Origin: Cyrtodaria siliqua
Taxonomy: Eukaryota > Mollusca > Bivalvia > Adapedonta > Hiatellidae
Assembly (NCBI GenBank): GCA_037043455.1
Contig: JAWPHD010004493.1
Span: forward strand, 1 to 64,000
Direction of reading: 5' to 3'
DNA length: 64,000 nucleotides
Below the pieces are notes generated by a model that saw only the letters and a list, made by a program, of their open reading frames with translations, searched no databases and was not told where the DNA came from. The translations under genes and the position numbers were made by a program. Shown here in pieces: positions 34,275 through 46,800 of this stretch (its first letter is position 1; the number at the start of each line of letters is the position of its first letter).

Positions 34275-34526
34275 ATGAACCTAGTAAGGTGTTCTTGCAG
34301 GCACAGAATAGAAACAGTTGTCAAAACTATCCAGATTTCAGAGCCGGCAGCTGCACTGCCACTTCCATCCTCGCATGAAAACTTAGTTGAGGTGCCACTT
34401 CAGCTGACTTCTTCCAGGGAGGAGGATTCATCAGTGGAGATGTCGCTGCTTGAGTCTCCTAAGACCTATCCTAAATCTAAGACCAAAAATAAAAATAAAA
34501 TTAAAAGTCGCCTTAACGTTCAATAA
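34275..34526 (+). pseudogene. LINE ORF1 C-terminal remnant
   Basis: An open frame ends in a basic stretch (KTYPKSKTKNKNKIKSR) and a TAA at 34524-34526 that overlaps the ATG of the next ORF. The upstream part is probably frameshifted, because another frame at 34145-34378 is also open (FNNYLRRKGGIYEPS). No RRM or CCHC motif is visible in what remains. Confidence 0.5.
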
Positions 34527-35029
34527 TGGGTAAAACTAATAAGATCATTCAATGGAATTGTCGAGGTTTGAAACCAAATTACGATGAAATCAGCTTAATT
34601 TTAAATGAACACAACCCTATGGCGACTGGTGGAGTTTCGATAATCATTAATCGAAACATTCCTCACAGACCTGTTGCGTTGAAAACAAATGTGCAAGCTA
34701 TTGCGGTCAGTGTTACTATGCACAGAGTCATAACAATATGTTCCTTATATTTACCACCTAGTTCTTCACTAGACCCTAAAGATCTAAATCACCTAGTTGC
34801 ACAATTGCCATCACCTTTTATACTCTTGGGCGATTTTAATGCACACAACAACATCTGGGGTTGTAAAGATATAAACGATAAAGGCAAGAAAATTGAGGAT
34901 TTCTTAGCCAAAAACAATTTGTGTCTTTTTAATAATAAATCACATACTTACTTACATCCTGCTACAGGCTCTCATTCTTCCATTGATTTAACAATATGCG
35001 ATCCAACGCTTTTGATGGATTTTTCGTGA
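34526..35029 (+). pseudogene. LINE endonuclease domain (APE type), internally deleted
   Basis: QWNCRGLKPN, GDFNAHNNIWG and SSIDLTICDP are three of the expected APE-like endonuclease motifs; GSDHFPI follows in the same frame after the stop, near 35053. The segment with the catalytic QE(T) motif is missing between NEHNP and ATGGVSI, about 40 residues. The frame stops in a codon where related copies would be expected to carry tryptophan. Confidence 0.85.
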
Positions 35030-36644
35030 AGTGTTGGAGACGACCTCTGTGGAAGTGACCACTTCCCCATATTTCTTGAAAATATCGGCCCTCCACTTCT
35101 CGAAAAAACGCAACGATGGAAACTTCGCAAGGCTGATTGGACTACGTTTCAATCTCTTTGCAAGGAACAATTAAAGCCTTCCGTTTTCGAGGATGTCGAA
35201 GACGCAACTGCTCTTTTTACCAAAACTCTTCACGATATAGCTGATCAAACCATTCCAAAAAACCTCGGCAAATCCTAAACGCCCACATTAACCATGGTAC
35301 GACGATGACTGCAAAAAGGCAGTCAGCGATCGTAAAGCTGCATTAAATAATTTTTACTTGCGGCCAACTCAAACAAATTTAGATAACATTAGAGTTTTTC
35401 ATGCGAAAGCCCGTCGTACTATTAATGATAGCAAGCGGAAATCCTGGAGATCTTACGTCTCTAGGCTGAATTCTCGCTCATCTCTTAAGAAGACAATGGA
35501 CATGGTCCGGAAAACAAGTGGTTAAGGTAATTCTAGTTCTGTAAATCATCTTAAAACAGATAATGGAGATATAACATCTGTCAAAGATATTACAAACGCT
35601 TTGGCAGAAACTTTTTCAAAAGATTCTTCTTCTGAAAATTGTCAACCAAATTTTCTGAAAAATAAGAAACAAAAAGAACAGAAGAAGCTGAACTTCAAGT
35701 CGAAAAACTTGGAAAAATACAATAAACTATTCACTCTCAAAGAACTTCGAGAGTCCCTTAAAAAGGCTCATGATACATCAGCTGGTCCTGATGATATCCA
35801 TTAGCAATTACTAAAACATTTACCTGAATCCTGTCTCTCTGCCCTTCTTGATATATTTATTAAGGTTTGGGTGACGGGAAACTTCCCCGATTCTTGGCGG
35901 GAAGCAATCGTTATTCCAGTCCCCAAACCTGGAAAGGATCATACGGACCCAATAAATTATCGCCCTATTGCTTTAACGAGTTGTATATGTAAAACCATGG
36001 AACGAATGATTAATGAGAGACTCGTTTGGTACCTGGAATCCAATAAGCTGATAACAAAGTATCGAAGTGGATTGCGGCGCCAAAGAGGCACAACAGACAA
36101 TCTCATTCGATTTGAATCATTTATTAGGGAAGCTTTCGTAAAAAAAGAACATCTAGTCGCTGTATTTTTTGACTTGGAGAAAGCTTATGATACTGCATGG
36201 AAGTACGGTATTATGAGTGATCTACATGACATTGGTCTTAGAGGCCGATTACCCATTTTTATAGAGAATTTCTTAGATGATAGACAGTTTCGTGTCCGAA
36301 TGGGTTCAACCCTCTCTGATATTCATGAACAGGAGATGGGTGTTCCACAGGGCAGCATACTCTCTGTCACACTTTTTATTATAAAGATTAACGGTATAGT
36401 AAAATGCATCAATCCAGGTGTGGATTGTTCGCTATACGTTGACGACTTTGTCATATGTTATCGTGCAAAAAAACATGAATATTATCGAGAGACAATTACA
36501 ACAATGTCTAAATAAACTTCAGACCTGGTCTGATGAAAATGGTTTTAAATTTTCGAAGTCTTAAACTAAATGTATGCACTTTTGTCAACTTCGTAAACAT
36601 CATGAAGACCCTCATCTACACTGGATGGGTCACCAATACCAGTA

Positions 36645-38114
36645 GTGGATGAGACAAAATTCCTTGGTCTTATTTTCGACCGTAAATTAACGTTTATACC
36701 AAACCTTAAATACTTGAAGGCCAAATGCCTTAAAGCTCTTAACTTACTTAAAGTTGTTGCAAACACTAATTGGGGAGCAGATCGAAAAGTCCTCTTGCGA
36801 CTTTACAGATCTCTTATCAGATCCAAGCTGGACTACGGCTCGATAGTATATGGATCGACTCGCAAGTCGTACTTGCAGATGCTCGACCCTATACATAATC
36901 AAGGATTACGACTCGCCTTAGGTGCCTTTCGTACATCACCAGCCGAAAGTCTATATGTTGAAGCTAATGAACCATCACTGTCCCATAGACGGGACAAATT
37001 AGCTTTTCAATACGCCATTAAATTAAAGTCTAACCCTTCAAACCCAACTTTCGATAATGTTTATAATCCTAGTTGTGAACCTCTTTTTGATCGAAAACCG
37101 AAGGCCATTCGATCATTTGGTCTTCGTATTAAACCAAAATTAAGAGACACTGAAATCGACCTAAATTTGATTGCCAAGTACAAAGTACCACAAATTCCAC
37201 CGTGGACTTTGGAAACACCAACAAATATTTTTGATCTTTGTAATAATAACAAATCCAGCAAAGACCCTACTGTCTTTCAAAGCAAATTTAATGAAATTAA
37301 ATCGAAATACAGTAACTTTCAACATATCTACACAGATGGCTCTAAAGATGGAGATAAGGTAGCTGCAGCAGCTGTTCACAAACACAGCATAAAGAGCCGC
37401 CTGCCTGACAAGGCCTCTATCTTTTCAGCTCAACTTAAGGCAATTGAACTTGCCTTAAATTATATTCAGGAATCTGATGATGACCATTTTGTAATATTTT
37501 CTGATTCCCTTTCATCTCTTCAAGCACTGGGTAATATGAAACATGATAACCCAGTTGTGCTTCGACTTTTAGAAAAGTACAATTCTCTTATAATTGATAA
37601 TGTTATTATTTTCTGCTGGCTTCCAAGCCATGTAGGAATACGTGGTAATGATAGAGCTGATAGTGCTGCTAAGGCAGCATTAGATTTACATATAACTAAT
37701 ACCAAATTACCTTATACTGATTTTAAAAGTTGTATTAACACATATATTCGTAACTCTTGGCAAGCCGCTTGGGATTTGTCAGTTAACAATAAACTCCATC
37801 CAATTAAACCGTTAGTTGGAGAATGGCGTTCTTCTAGTAGACCCATTCGTCGAGAGGAAGTTGTCCTAGCCCGGTGCAGGATAGGTCATACACGTTATAC
37901 TCATTCATATTTATTACAAGGTGAGCAATTACCAGAATGTATACCCTGCTTTGCACCGTTAACGGTCAAACACATCTTATTGGAATGTGTAGACTTTGAT
38001 CCTATGCGTCAAAGGTACTACAATGTTAATACTATGAAAGAGTTATTTGATACTGTAGATTTTAGTCTTGTTTTAGATTTCCTGAAAGAGATCAGACTAT
38101 ATAAATCATTGTAA
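36645..38114 (+). pseudogene. LINE ORF2 C-terminal part: RT thumb, RNase H, zinc knuckle
   Basis: A 489-codon frame is intact although the copy as a whole is dead. It holds the post-palm RT region (KFLGLIFDRKLTF, RSLIRSKLDYGS), RNase H with YTDGSKDGD, the acidic residue in KAIELALNYI, FSDSLSSLQAL and WLPSHVGIRGNDRAD, and a final CRIGHTRYTH plus C..C..H..C type knuckle. It lacks its own RT catalytic box, which is upstream of the frameshift. Confidence 0.9.
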
Positions 38115-38535
38115 TGTGTTCTTATATATATTTACTTGTTTATATACCCGTTGACGGGCATTTATTAATTTACATACATAGTTTATATTACACCTGATCA
38201 TCCCTTATTTTTAAATAGTTTTATCTTTATATATTTACATTATTTTTTAATTAATACTTCATTTTTCATAATTTTTTGCGCACAATATGACCTATTTATG
38301 TGTCGACGTGCCGTAAAACACCATTCATTCATTCATTATCCAGATGTTCAGGTCGTGTGGTGAGGTGTATGTGCCGGGTTCAAAAAAACTAATAACCGCT
38401 CACAACAACCACAGCACTTATCTACATACCAGCATACTTATAATGTATCATTACGAAGAATGAATCTGTATATGTATATTTAACCATTTATTTTGCAAAG
38501 TATATATATTTTAAGATAGCATCGATGCGTATTCT

Positions 38536-38844
38536 GTATAGGATAGAGGCTATGAAGAGAAATCTTCACCATTTAGTGTTTACTCTACTTTTGAAACCAG
38601 TCAGAAGGCTCAGAATTTCAAATATTTGCACCATTTTTTCATGAAGATTTTAATATCAGCACTCTTCATGATTTAGAGTGTGACCTATATAGAGACTATC
38701 GATAAAACCTATCGTAAACACTAAGCCGGATAGAGTCTATGAAGAGAAATCTTCACCATTAAGAAACCGCGGTCGTCTCGCTACGCTCCCTCCCTTTCAA
38801 TTTCTTAATGGTGAAGATGTCTCTTCATAGCCTCTATCCTATAC
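38536..38844. mobile_element. MITE with ~38-bp terminal inverted repeats
   Basis: GTATAGGATAGAGGCTATG at 38536 pairs with CATAGCCTCTATCCTATAC ending at 38844, and pairing continues through TCTTCACCATT. An internal third copy of the arm lies at about 38724. The inner part is the inverted counterpart of 17220-17385. Confidence 0.85.
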
Positions 38845-40289
38845 TAAGAAACCGAAACTCGCGAAAGGGAAGGAGCGTAGCAATTGCGAACTTTTGGTTG
38901 CTCTTTATGACCGTCATGTGCAATACTCAAATGGTCTAAGGCATGCCTTGCTCACACTTCAAATAACTGTAAGCCCCGTTTACCATAAGTATGGTAATCA
39001 CGTGATGAAAATTCCCTGATGCATGTGTTATCTGCAGAGTCGTAATTGACATAAGGGCACTGATCCATCTATAGTCCTCAAACAAGTCTCAGATTGTTGT
39101 AATGCCTCCATTTTAAATACGAATATGCCATTATGATATTCACATTGGGTTTTACGCCAATTTCATTGTTTCTGCTCAGCAACTATATAGTTTAGACACA
39201 GTTAATGTAACATAATGGTACCTGGGTTAATTAATTATCTTAATTAATTGATTAATTGATTGATGATTGCCATCGATTGTTTAATTAAATCAATACAGTA
39301 ATAATTTAATTAAACAAATTTATTAGTAAATGAGTTTAATGCAAGCTTTGATAATATAGAAATATTATAATGTTGCTGTACCTTTAAGAGATGTGCAATA
39401 TACATGGAACTTGCATCTAGTAGAATGTAGGATAATATCACGTATCAGTTGATATTTCTATAGCTGCATATGCAGTCTAAAACAGTTGCAACATAAAATG
39501 GTAATGTCAGATCATCATATGATTCTGTATTTTCACAACAATTAAAATATCTTTTTTTTTTATATTGGTACAATCACCAAAGATAGGAACATGATTGACG
39601 TTAGGGGGTCAATAGTTTGATCATTTTCCGGAATTTGTTGCGATTGCCATAATATATGTTGTTAAAACCCGATACATATAGGTTCACTGATTATTTGTTA
39701 TGTCTTTGGCGACCATTTTGAAAATGGCGGCCATTTTGAAAAATTTGGCGTGGGTCCATAGCCAATTTTTTTCAGTATGGTATTGTCTAGCTATGTGCAA
39801 AGTTTGGTGCTTTTGTCAAACAATGCACACTTTTTTCACCAATCTGCCCCACTAATAGGTCTAACTCTGAACCATGAAGACCGTTGGTAGTAAAATGAAT
39901 ACGCTGGTGCAAGTATTTGAAATAAATTCTGAGCCATCTGATTGGTTTAAAAAGTAGAGTAAACGCTAAGTATATTTACCTACATATTGCATATCACTTG
40001 TCAAATAATTAGTGAAATAAAATTTAAAAAAACATAATAATAAGGCTAATATGTCCGTTTTTCAACATTCCTAATCTATTTACAATAAAACATATTCTCT
40101 TGAAAACTATGTATAAATTTGTATCTGACACAATATAATCAGTCATTCATTCACCGGTCTTTTCTCACATTGGTTTATTTTAATTCAATAACGGATGACG
40201 TGGCAGTATGTTGTTTGTTGTAACGCATGCGCAGTACTTCTAGGAATTGGCCACAGATGCATTTTGTTATTGTTTCGTTGTGTTTATAT
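38845..40289. other. No gene; repeat-like fragments
   Basis: Holds a partial tail of the previous MITE family at about 39885-39975 and a dispersed-type block (GACCATTTTGAAAATGGCGG, 39711-39740). No ORF or exon is credible. Confidence 0.5.
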
Positions 40290-41095
40290 AGCTGCACATC
40301 TGTATGTGCATGCTGAGTTTGTAGTAGCTCGTGCATACTTGAATTGAATTGAATGTTGTTTAACGGCTCATCAACACAGTACAGGTTATTTAGAGCCGCC
40401 CCAGAGAAAGGGGAAGGATACATAGGAATCCGGAAACCTGCCCTACTCTTATTATCGAATAGATTCCTATGGTTCTTTAACGTGCTCGGAGGATAGACCG
40501 ATACACGGGACCGCCCGGTTTACGTCCCCATCCGACGGACGAGGCTAAGGAAAAGTGTCTTGCCCAAGAATACACCGACGGAACACAGTGGCACCACGGA
40601 GGATTGAACCCGGGGCCTCCGGTTACAAATCCGCCGCGCTACCGACTGCGCCACGCCAGCCCCACGTGCTTAGTTGCATGCTGAGTCTCATTACAAACAG
40701 ATATAACATTAGCTCCACTACTCTCAATAGCAGAAAGTAGTGGAGCAAATTTCGTATCTGAGTTTAATGAAAATGAGTTTGTAGTTGCACGTGCATACTT
40801 GTATTCGGAGTTTGTAGTTGCGAGTGCATACTTATCTGCTGAGTTTGTTGTTGAACATGCATAGTTGTATTCTGTAGTTGCACGTGCATACTTGTATTCT
40901 GAGTTTGTATAGTTGAACGTGCATAGTTGCATGCTGTGTTTGTAGTTGCAAATACATACTTGTATGCTGAGTTTGTTGTTGCACGTGCATACTTGTAAGC
41001 TGAGTTTGTAGTTGCACGTGCATACGTGTATGCTGAGTTTGTAGTTGCGCGCGCATATATGCATGCTGAGTTTGTACGGGCATACTTGTATATTT
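40290..41095. repeat. 33-bp minisatellite split by the SINE
   Basis: Units of the type GAGTTTGTAGTTGCACGTGC followed by ATACTTGTATTCT recur about ten times from 40766 to 41092, with one or two at 40300-40340 on the other side of the SINE. Two units in reverse orientation lie at 41183-41276 (GTATGCACGTGCAACTACAA). Confidence 0.85.
40341..40662 (-). mobile_element. tRNA-derived SINE inserted in a 33-bp array
   Basis: On the minus strand the head (40662 to about 40591) has A box TGGCGCAGTCGGTAGCGC, an anticodon loop with TGT (Thr-like) and B box GGGTTCAATCC. A conserved body follows (TTCTTGGGCAAGACACTT) and the element ends with GCCGTTAAACAACATTCAAT and ATTCA repeats. Sequence of the same 33-bp minisatellite lies on both sides, so the SINE inserted into the array. 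Confidence 0.85.
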
Positions 41096-41597
41096 AAAAT
41101 TATTTATTTATTTGTTCTTACAGTGTTAATTACGAACAAAGTTATTTAAACTACAGCATAGCGTTGAGTCATCATACGTCCGAAATACTACAAACTCATC
41201 AAATAAGTATGCACGTGCAACTACAATCCAAGTATAAAGGTATGCACGTGCAATTACAAACTTAGTATACCAGTTTTACTATATTAATGTTGTAGTTTTA
41301 AGTACGCGGTAAATACTTTATGATTAGATTATAAAACAGTATCAAATACGTAAAAAGGTGTAAATGTTCGATACTTCTGCAATAAAAGAATGTTGTTGCT
41401 TTTTTATAAAACGTGTCACCACGTCAGTTTTTCCTTGCGTCAAAATGTTGTTCCACTTAATATCACATAATAGTCATGGTACCTTCAGCATGTCCGCGCA
41501 TTGACGATTGGCCCGATTGGTGTTAAACAGTTGCAGAATGATTATCCAAGCGATGCCATTGTGCATTTATATATTGCACATGATGTAAGAGTATTAG

Positions 41598-43617
41598 GTT
41601 CAACCCTCTCTGATATTCATGAACAGGAGATGGGTGTGCCACAGGGCAGCATACTCTCTGTCACCCTTTTTAATATAAAAATTAACAGTATAGTTAAATG
41701 CATCAATCCTGGTGTGGATTGCTCTATATATGTTGACGACTTTGTTATATGTTATCGTGCAAAAAACATGAACACTATTGAGAGACAACTGCAGCAATGT
41801 CTAAATAAACATCAGACCTGATCGGATGAAAATGGTTTTAAATTTTCTAAATCTAAAACCAATTGTATGCACTTTTGTCAACTACGTAAACATCATGAAG
41901 ACCCTCATCAAACACTGAATGGGTCACCAATACCAGTTGTGGATGAAACAAAATTCCTTGGTCTTATTTTCGACGGTAAATTGACGTTTATACCAAACCT
42001 TAAATACTTGAAGGCCAAGTGCCATAAAGCTCTTAATTTACTTAAAGTGGTTGCAAACACTAACTGGGGAGCGGATCGTAAAGTCCTCTTGCAACTTTAC
42101 AGATCTCTTATCAGATCCAAGCTGGACTACGGCTCGATAGTATATGGATCGACTCGCAAGTCGTACTTGCAGATGCTCGATCCTATACATAATCAAGGAT
42201 TACGACTCGCTTTAGGTGCCTTTCGTACATCACCAGCCGAAAGTCTATATGTTGAATCTAATGAACCATCACTGTCTCATAGACGGGACAAATTAGCCCT
42301 ACAATACGCCATTAAATTAAAATCTAACCCTTCAAACCCAACTTTCGATAATGTTTTTAATCCAAGTTATGAACCTCTTTTTAATCGAAAACCAAAGGCC
42401 ATTCGATCATTTGGACTTCGTATTAAATCAAAATTAAGAGATACTGAAATCGACCTAAAATTAATTGCGAAGTACAAAGTTACACAATTCCACCGTGGAC
42501 TTTGGAAACACCAACAATTATATTTGATCTTTGTAATAGTAACAAATCCAGTACAGATCCTACTGTCTTTCAAAGCAAATTTAATGAAATTAAATCGAAA
42601 TACAGTAACTTTCAACATATATACACAGATGGTTTGAAAGATGGAGATAAGGTAGCTGCAGCAGCTGTTATCCACAAACACAGCATAAAGAAGCGCCTGC
42701 CTGACAAGGCCTCTATCGTTTCAGCTGAACTTAAGGCAATTGAACTTGCCTTAAATTATATTCATGAATCTGATGATGATCATTTTGTAATATTTTCTGA
42801 TTCCCTTTCATCTCTTCAAGCACTGGGTAATATGAAACATGATAACCCAGCTGTGCTTCAGCTTTTAGAAAAGTACAATTCTCTTATAGTTGATAATGTT
42901 ATTATTTTCTGCTGGCTTCCAAGCCATGTAAGAATACGTGGTAATGATAGAGCTGATAGTGCTGCTAAAGCAGCATTAGGTTTACATATGTCTAATACTA
43001 AATTAACTTATACTGATTTTAAAAGTTGTATTAACGCATTTATTCGTAACTCTTGGCAAGCCGCTTGGGATTTGTCAGTTAACAATAAACTCCATTCAAT
43101 TAAACCGTTACTTGGAGAATGGCGTTCTTCTATTAGACCCATTCGTCGAGAAAAAGTTCTCCTAGCCCGGTGTAGGATAGGGCATACACGTTATACTCAT
43201 TCATATGTATTACAAGCTGAGCAATTACCAGAATGTGTACCCTGCTTTGCACCGTTAACGGTCAAACACATCTTGTTGGAATCTGTAGACTTTGATCCGA
43301 TGTGTCGAAGTTACTACAATATTAATACTATGAAAGAGTTAATTGATACTATAGATTGTAATCTTCTTTTAGATTTCCTCAAAGAAATCAGACAATGTAA
43401 ATCATGATAATGTGTTCTTATATATATTTACTTGTTTATATACTCGTTGACGGGCATTTGTTGATTTACATAGATACTTTATATTACTACCTTTTCATCC
43501 CTTATTTTTTAATAGTTTTATCTTTATATATTTACATTAATTTTTAATTAATACTTCATTTTTCATGAGTTTTTGACCTATTTATGTGTCGACTTGCCTT
43601 AAAACACCATTCATTCA
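41598..43617 (+). mobile_element. 5'-truncated LINE, copy 3
   Basis: Begins at GGTTCAACCCTCTCTG inside the RT domain and runs to a (CATT)n tail. RT catalytic YVDD is kept (SIYVDDFVICY). A TGA near 41820 replaces the tryptophan codon of the other copies (TGG to TGA). A one-base loss near 42487 shifts frame into the 42502-43407 ORF with RNase H (SDSLSSLQAL, WLPSHVRIRGN) and the C-terminal knuckle. Confidence 0.9.
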
Positions 43618-43827
43618 TTTGATGTACGAGTAGTTTGGGTGCATTTATTGTAGATAAAAGGAAGAGCAAGAAAAGGTCTAAATTGGTATTATAATTCAAT
43701 TATTTTATCCGCATTTCAGAATGATTATGAATAAATTGGTTCAACTTAGTTCAATTATCCAACTTCGCAATAGAAACTATTAACTTCCATACATTCAGTT
43801 GTTTCATATCCCTACTGATACTCGTAT

Positions 43828-46800
43828 ATTCACTCGTGCCATGCCCTCGAACTACTTATACATTCACTCGTGCCATACCCTCAAACTACTCATACATTCA
43901 CTCGTGCCATGCCTTCAAACTACTTATACATTCACTCGTGCCATGTTCCAAAAATACTTATACATTCATTCGTGCCATACCCTCAAACTACTTATACATT
44001 CACTCGTGCCATACCCTCAAACTACTCATACATTCACTCGTGCCATGCCTTCAAACTACTTATACATTCACTCGTGCCATGTTCCGAAACTACTTATACA
44101 TTCATTCGTGCCATGTTCCGAAACTACTTATACATTCATTCGTGCCATGTTCCGAAACTACTTATACATTCACTCGTGCCATGCCCTCAAACTACTTATA
44201 CATTCAGTCGTGCCATGTTCCGAAACTACTTATACATTCATTCGTGCCATGTTCCGAAACTACTTATACATTCATTCGTGCCATGTTCCAAAAATACTTA
44301 TACATTCATTCGTGCCATACCCTCAAACTACTCATACATTCACTCGTGCCATGTTCCGAAACTACTTATACATTCACTCGTGCCATGTTCCTAAACTACT
44401 TATACATTCATTCGTGCCATGTTCCGAAACTACTTATACATTCATTCGTGCCATGTTCCGAAACTACTTATACATTCATTCGTGCCATGTTCCGAAACTA
44501 CTTATACATTCATTCGTGCCATGTTCCGAAACTACTTATACATTCATTCGTGCCATGCCCTCAAACTACTTATACATTCAGTCGTGTCATGTTCCAAAAA
44601 TACTTATACATTCATTCGTGCCATACCCTCAAACTACTCATACATTCACTCGTGCCATGTTCCGAAACTACTTATACATTCATTCGTGCCATGTTCCGAA
44701 ACTACTTATACATTCATTCGTGCCATGTTCCGAAACTACTTATACATTCATTCGTGCCATGCCCTCAAACTACTTATACATTCAGTCGTGTCATGTTCCA
44801 AAAATACTTATACATTCATTCGTGCCATACCCTCAAACTACTCATACATTCACTCGTGCCATGTTCCGAAACTACTTATACATTCATTCGTGTTATGTTC
44901 CGAAACTACTTATACATTCATTCGTGCCATGCCCTCAAACTACTTATACATTCAGTCGTGTCATGTTCCAAAAATACTTATACATTCATTCGTGCCATAC
45001 CCTCAAACTACTCATACATTCACTCGTGCCATGTTCCGAAACTACTTATACATTCATTCGTGCCATACCCTCAAACTACTCATACATTCACTCGTGCCAT
45101 GTTCCGAAACTACTTATACATTCATTCGTGCCATACCCTCAAACTACTCATACATTCACTCGTGCCATGTTCCGAAACTACTTATACATTCATTCGTGCC
45201 ATGTTCCGAAACTACTTATACATTCAGTCGTGTCATGTTCCAAAAATACTTATACATTCATTCGTGCCATACCCTCAAACTACTCATACATTCACTCGTG
45301 CCATGTTCCGAAACTACTTATACATTCATTCGTGCCATGTTCCGAAACTACTTATACATTCATTCGTGCCATGTTCCGAAACTACTTATACATTCATTCG
45401 TGCCATGTTCCGAAACTACTTATACATTCATTCGTGCCATGTTCCGAAACTACTTATACATTCAGTCGTGCCATGTTCCGAAACTACTTATACATTCATT
45501 CGTGCCATGTTCCGAAACTACTTATACATTCATTCGTGCCATGTTCCGAAACTACTTATACATTCAGTCGTGCCATGTTCCGAAACTACTTATACATTCA
45601 TTCGTGCCATGTTCCGAAACTACTTATACATTCATTCGTGCCATGTTCCGAAACTACTTATACATTCACTCGTGCCATGTTCCGAAACTACTTATACATT
45701 CATCCGAAACTACTTATACATTCATTCGTGCCATGTTCCGAAACTACTTATACATTCACTCGTGCAATGTTCCGAAACTACTTATACATTCATTCGTGCC
45801 ATGTTCCGAAACTACTTATACATTCACTCGTGCAATGTTCCGAAACTACTTATACATTCATTCGTGCCATGTTCCGAAACTACTTATACATTCATTCGTG
45901 CCATGTTCCGAAACTACTTATACATTCACTCGTGCCATGTTCCGAAACTACTTATACATTCATTCGTGCCATGTTCCGAAACTACTTATACATTCATTCG
46001 TGCCATGTTCCGAAACTACTTATACATTCATTCGTGCCATGTTCCGAAACTACTTATACATTCACTCGTGCCATGTTCCGAAACTACTTATACATTCACT
46101 CGTGCCATGTTCCGAAACTACTTATACATTCACTCGTGCCATGTTCCGAAACTACTTATACATTCATTCGTGCCATGTTCCGAAACTACTTATACATTCA
46201 TTCGTGCCATGTTCCGAAACTACTTATACATTCATTCGTGCCATGTTCCGAAACTACTTATACATTCACTCGTGCCATGTTCCGAAACTACTTATACATT
46301 CACTCGTGCCATGTTCCGAAACTACTTATACATTCATTCGTGCCATGTTCCGAAACTACTTATACATTCATTCGTGCCATGTTCCGAAACTACTTATACA
46401 TTCATTCGTGCCATGTTCCGAAACTACTTATACATTCACTCGTGCCATGTTCCGAAACTACTTATACATTCACTCGTGCCATGTTCCGAAACTACTTATA
46501 CATTCATTCGTGCCATGTTCCGAAACTACTTATACATTCACTCGTGCCATGTTCCGAAACTACTTATACATTCACTCGTGCCATGTTCCGAAACTACTTA
46601 TACATTCATTCGTGCCATGTTCCGAAACTACTTATACATTCACTCGTGCCATGTTCCGAAACTACTTATACATTCATTCGTGCCATGTTCCGAAACTACT
46701 TATACATTCATTCGTGCCATGTTCCGAAACTACTTATACATTCATTCGTGCCATGTTCCGAAACTACTTATACATTCACTCGTGCCATGTTCCGAAACTA

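Larger units (their letters stand above)
34145..38336 (+). mobile_element. Near full-length but broken LINE (ORF1 end, EN, RT, RNase H), copy 2
   Basis: The longest copy in the window. Possible ORF1 C-terminus at about 34145-34526, endonuclease from 34526, RT at 35601-36640, then RNase H and zinc knuckle to 38114, 3' UTR to 38336 with (CATT)n. Inactivating changes visible: endonuclease internal deletion after NEHNP, TGA near 35028, stops near 35277 and 35803, an A-run frameshift near 36470, a TAA near 36562 and an indel near 36622. One ORF1/ORF2 junction is a TAATG overlap. RT plus RNase H plus APE endonuclease supports the I/Nimb side of non-LTR elements. The 5' end is not defined. Confidence 0.9.
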
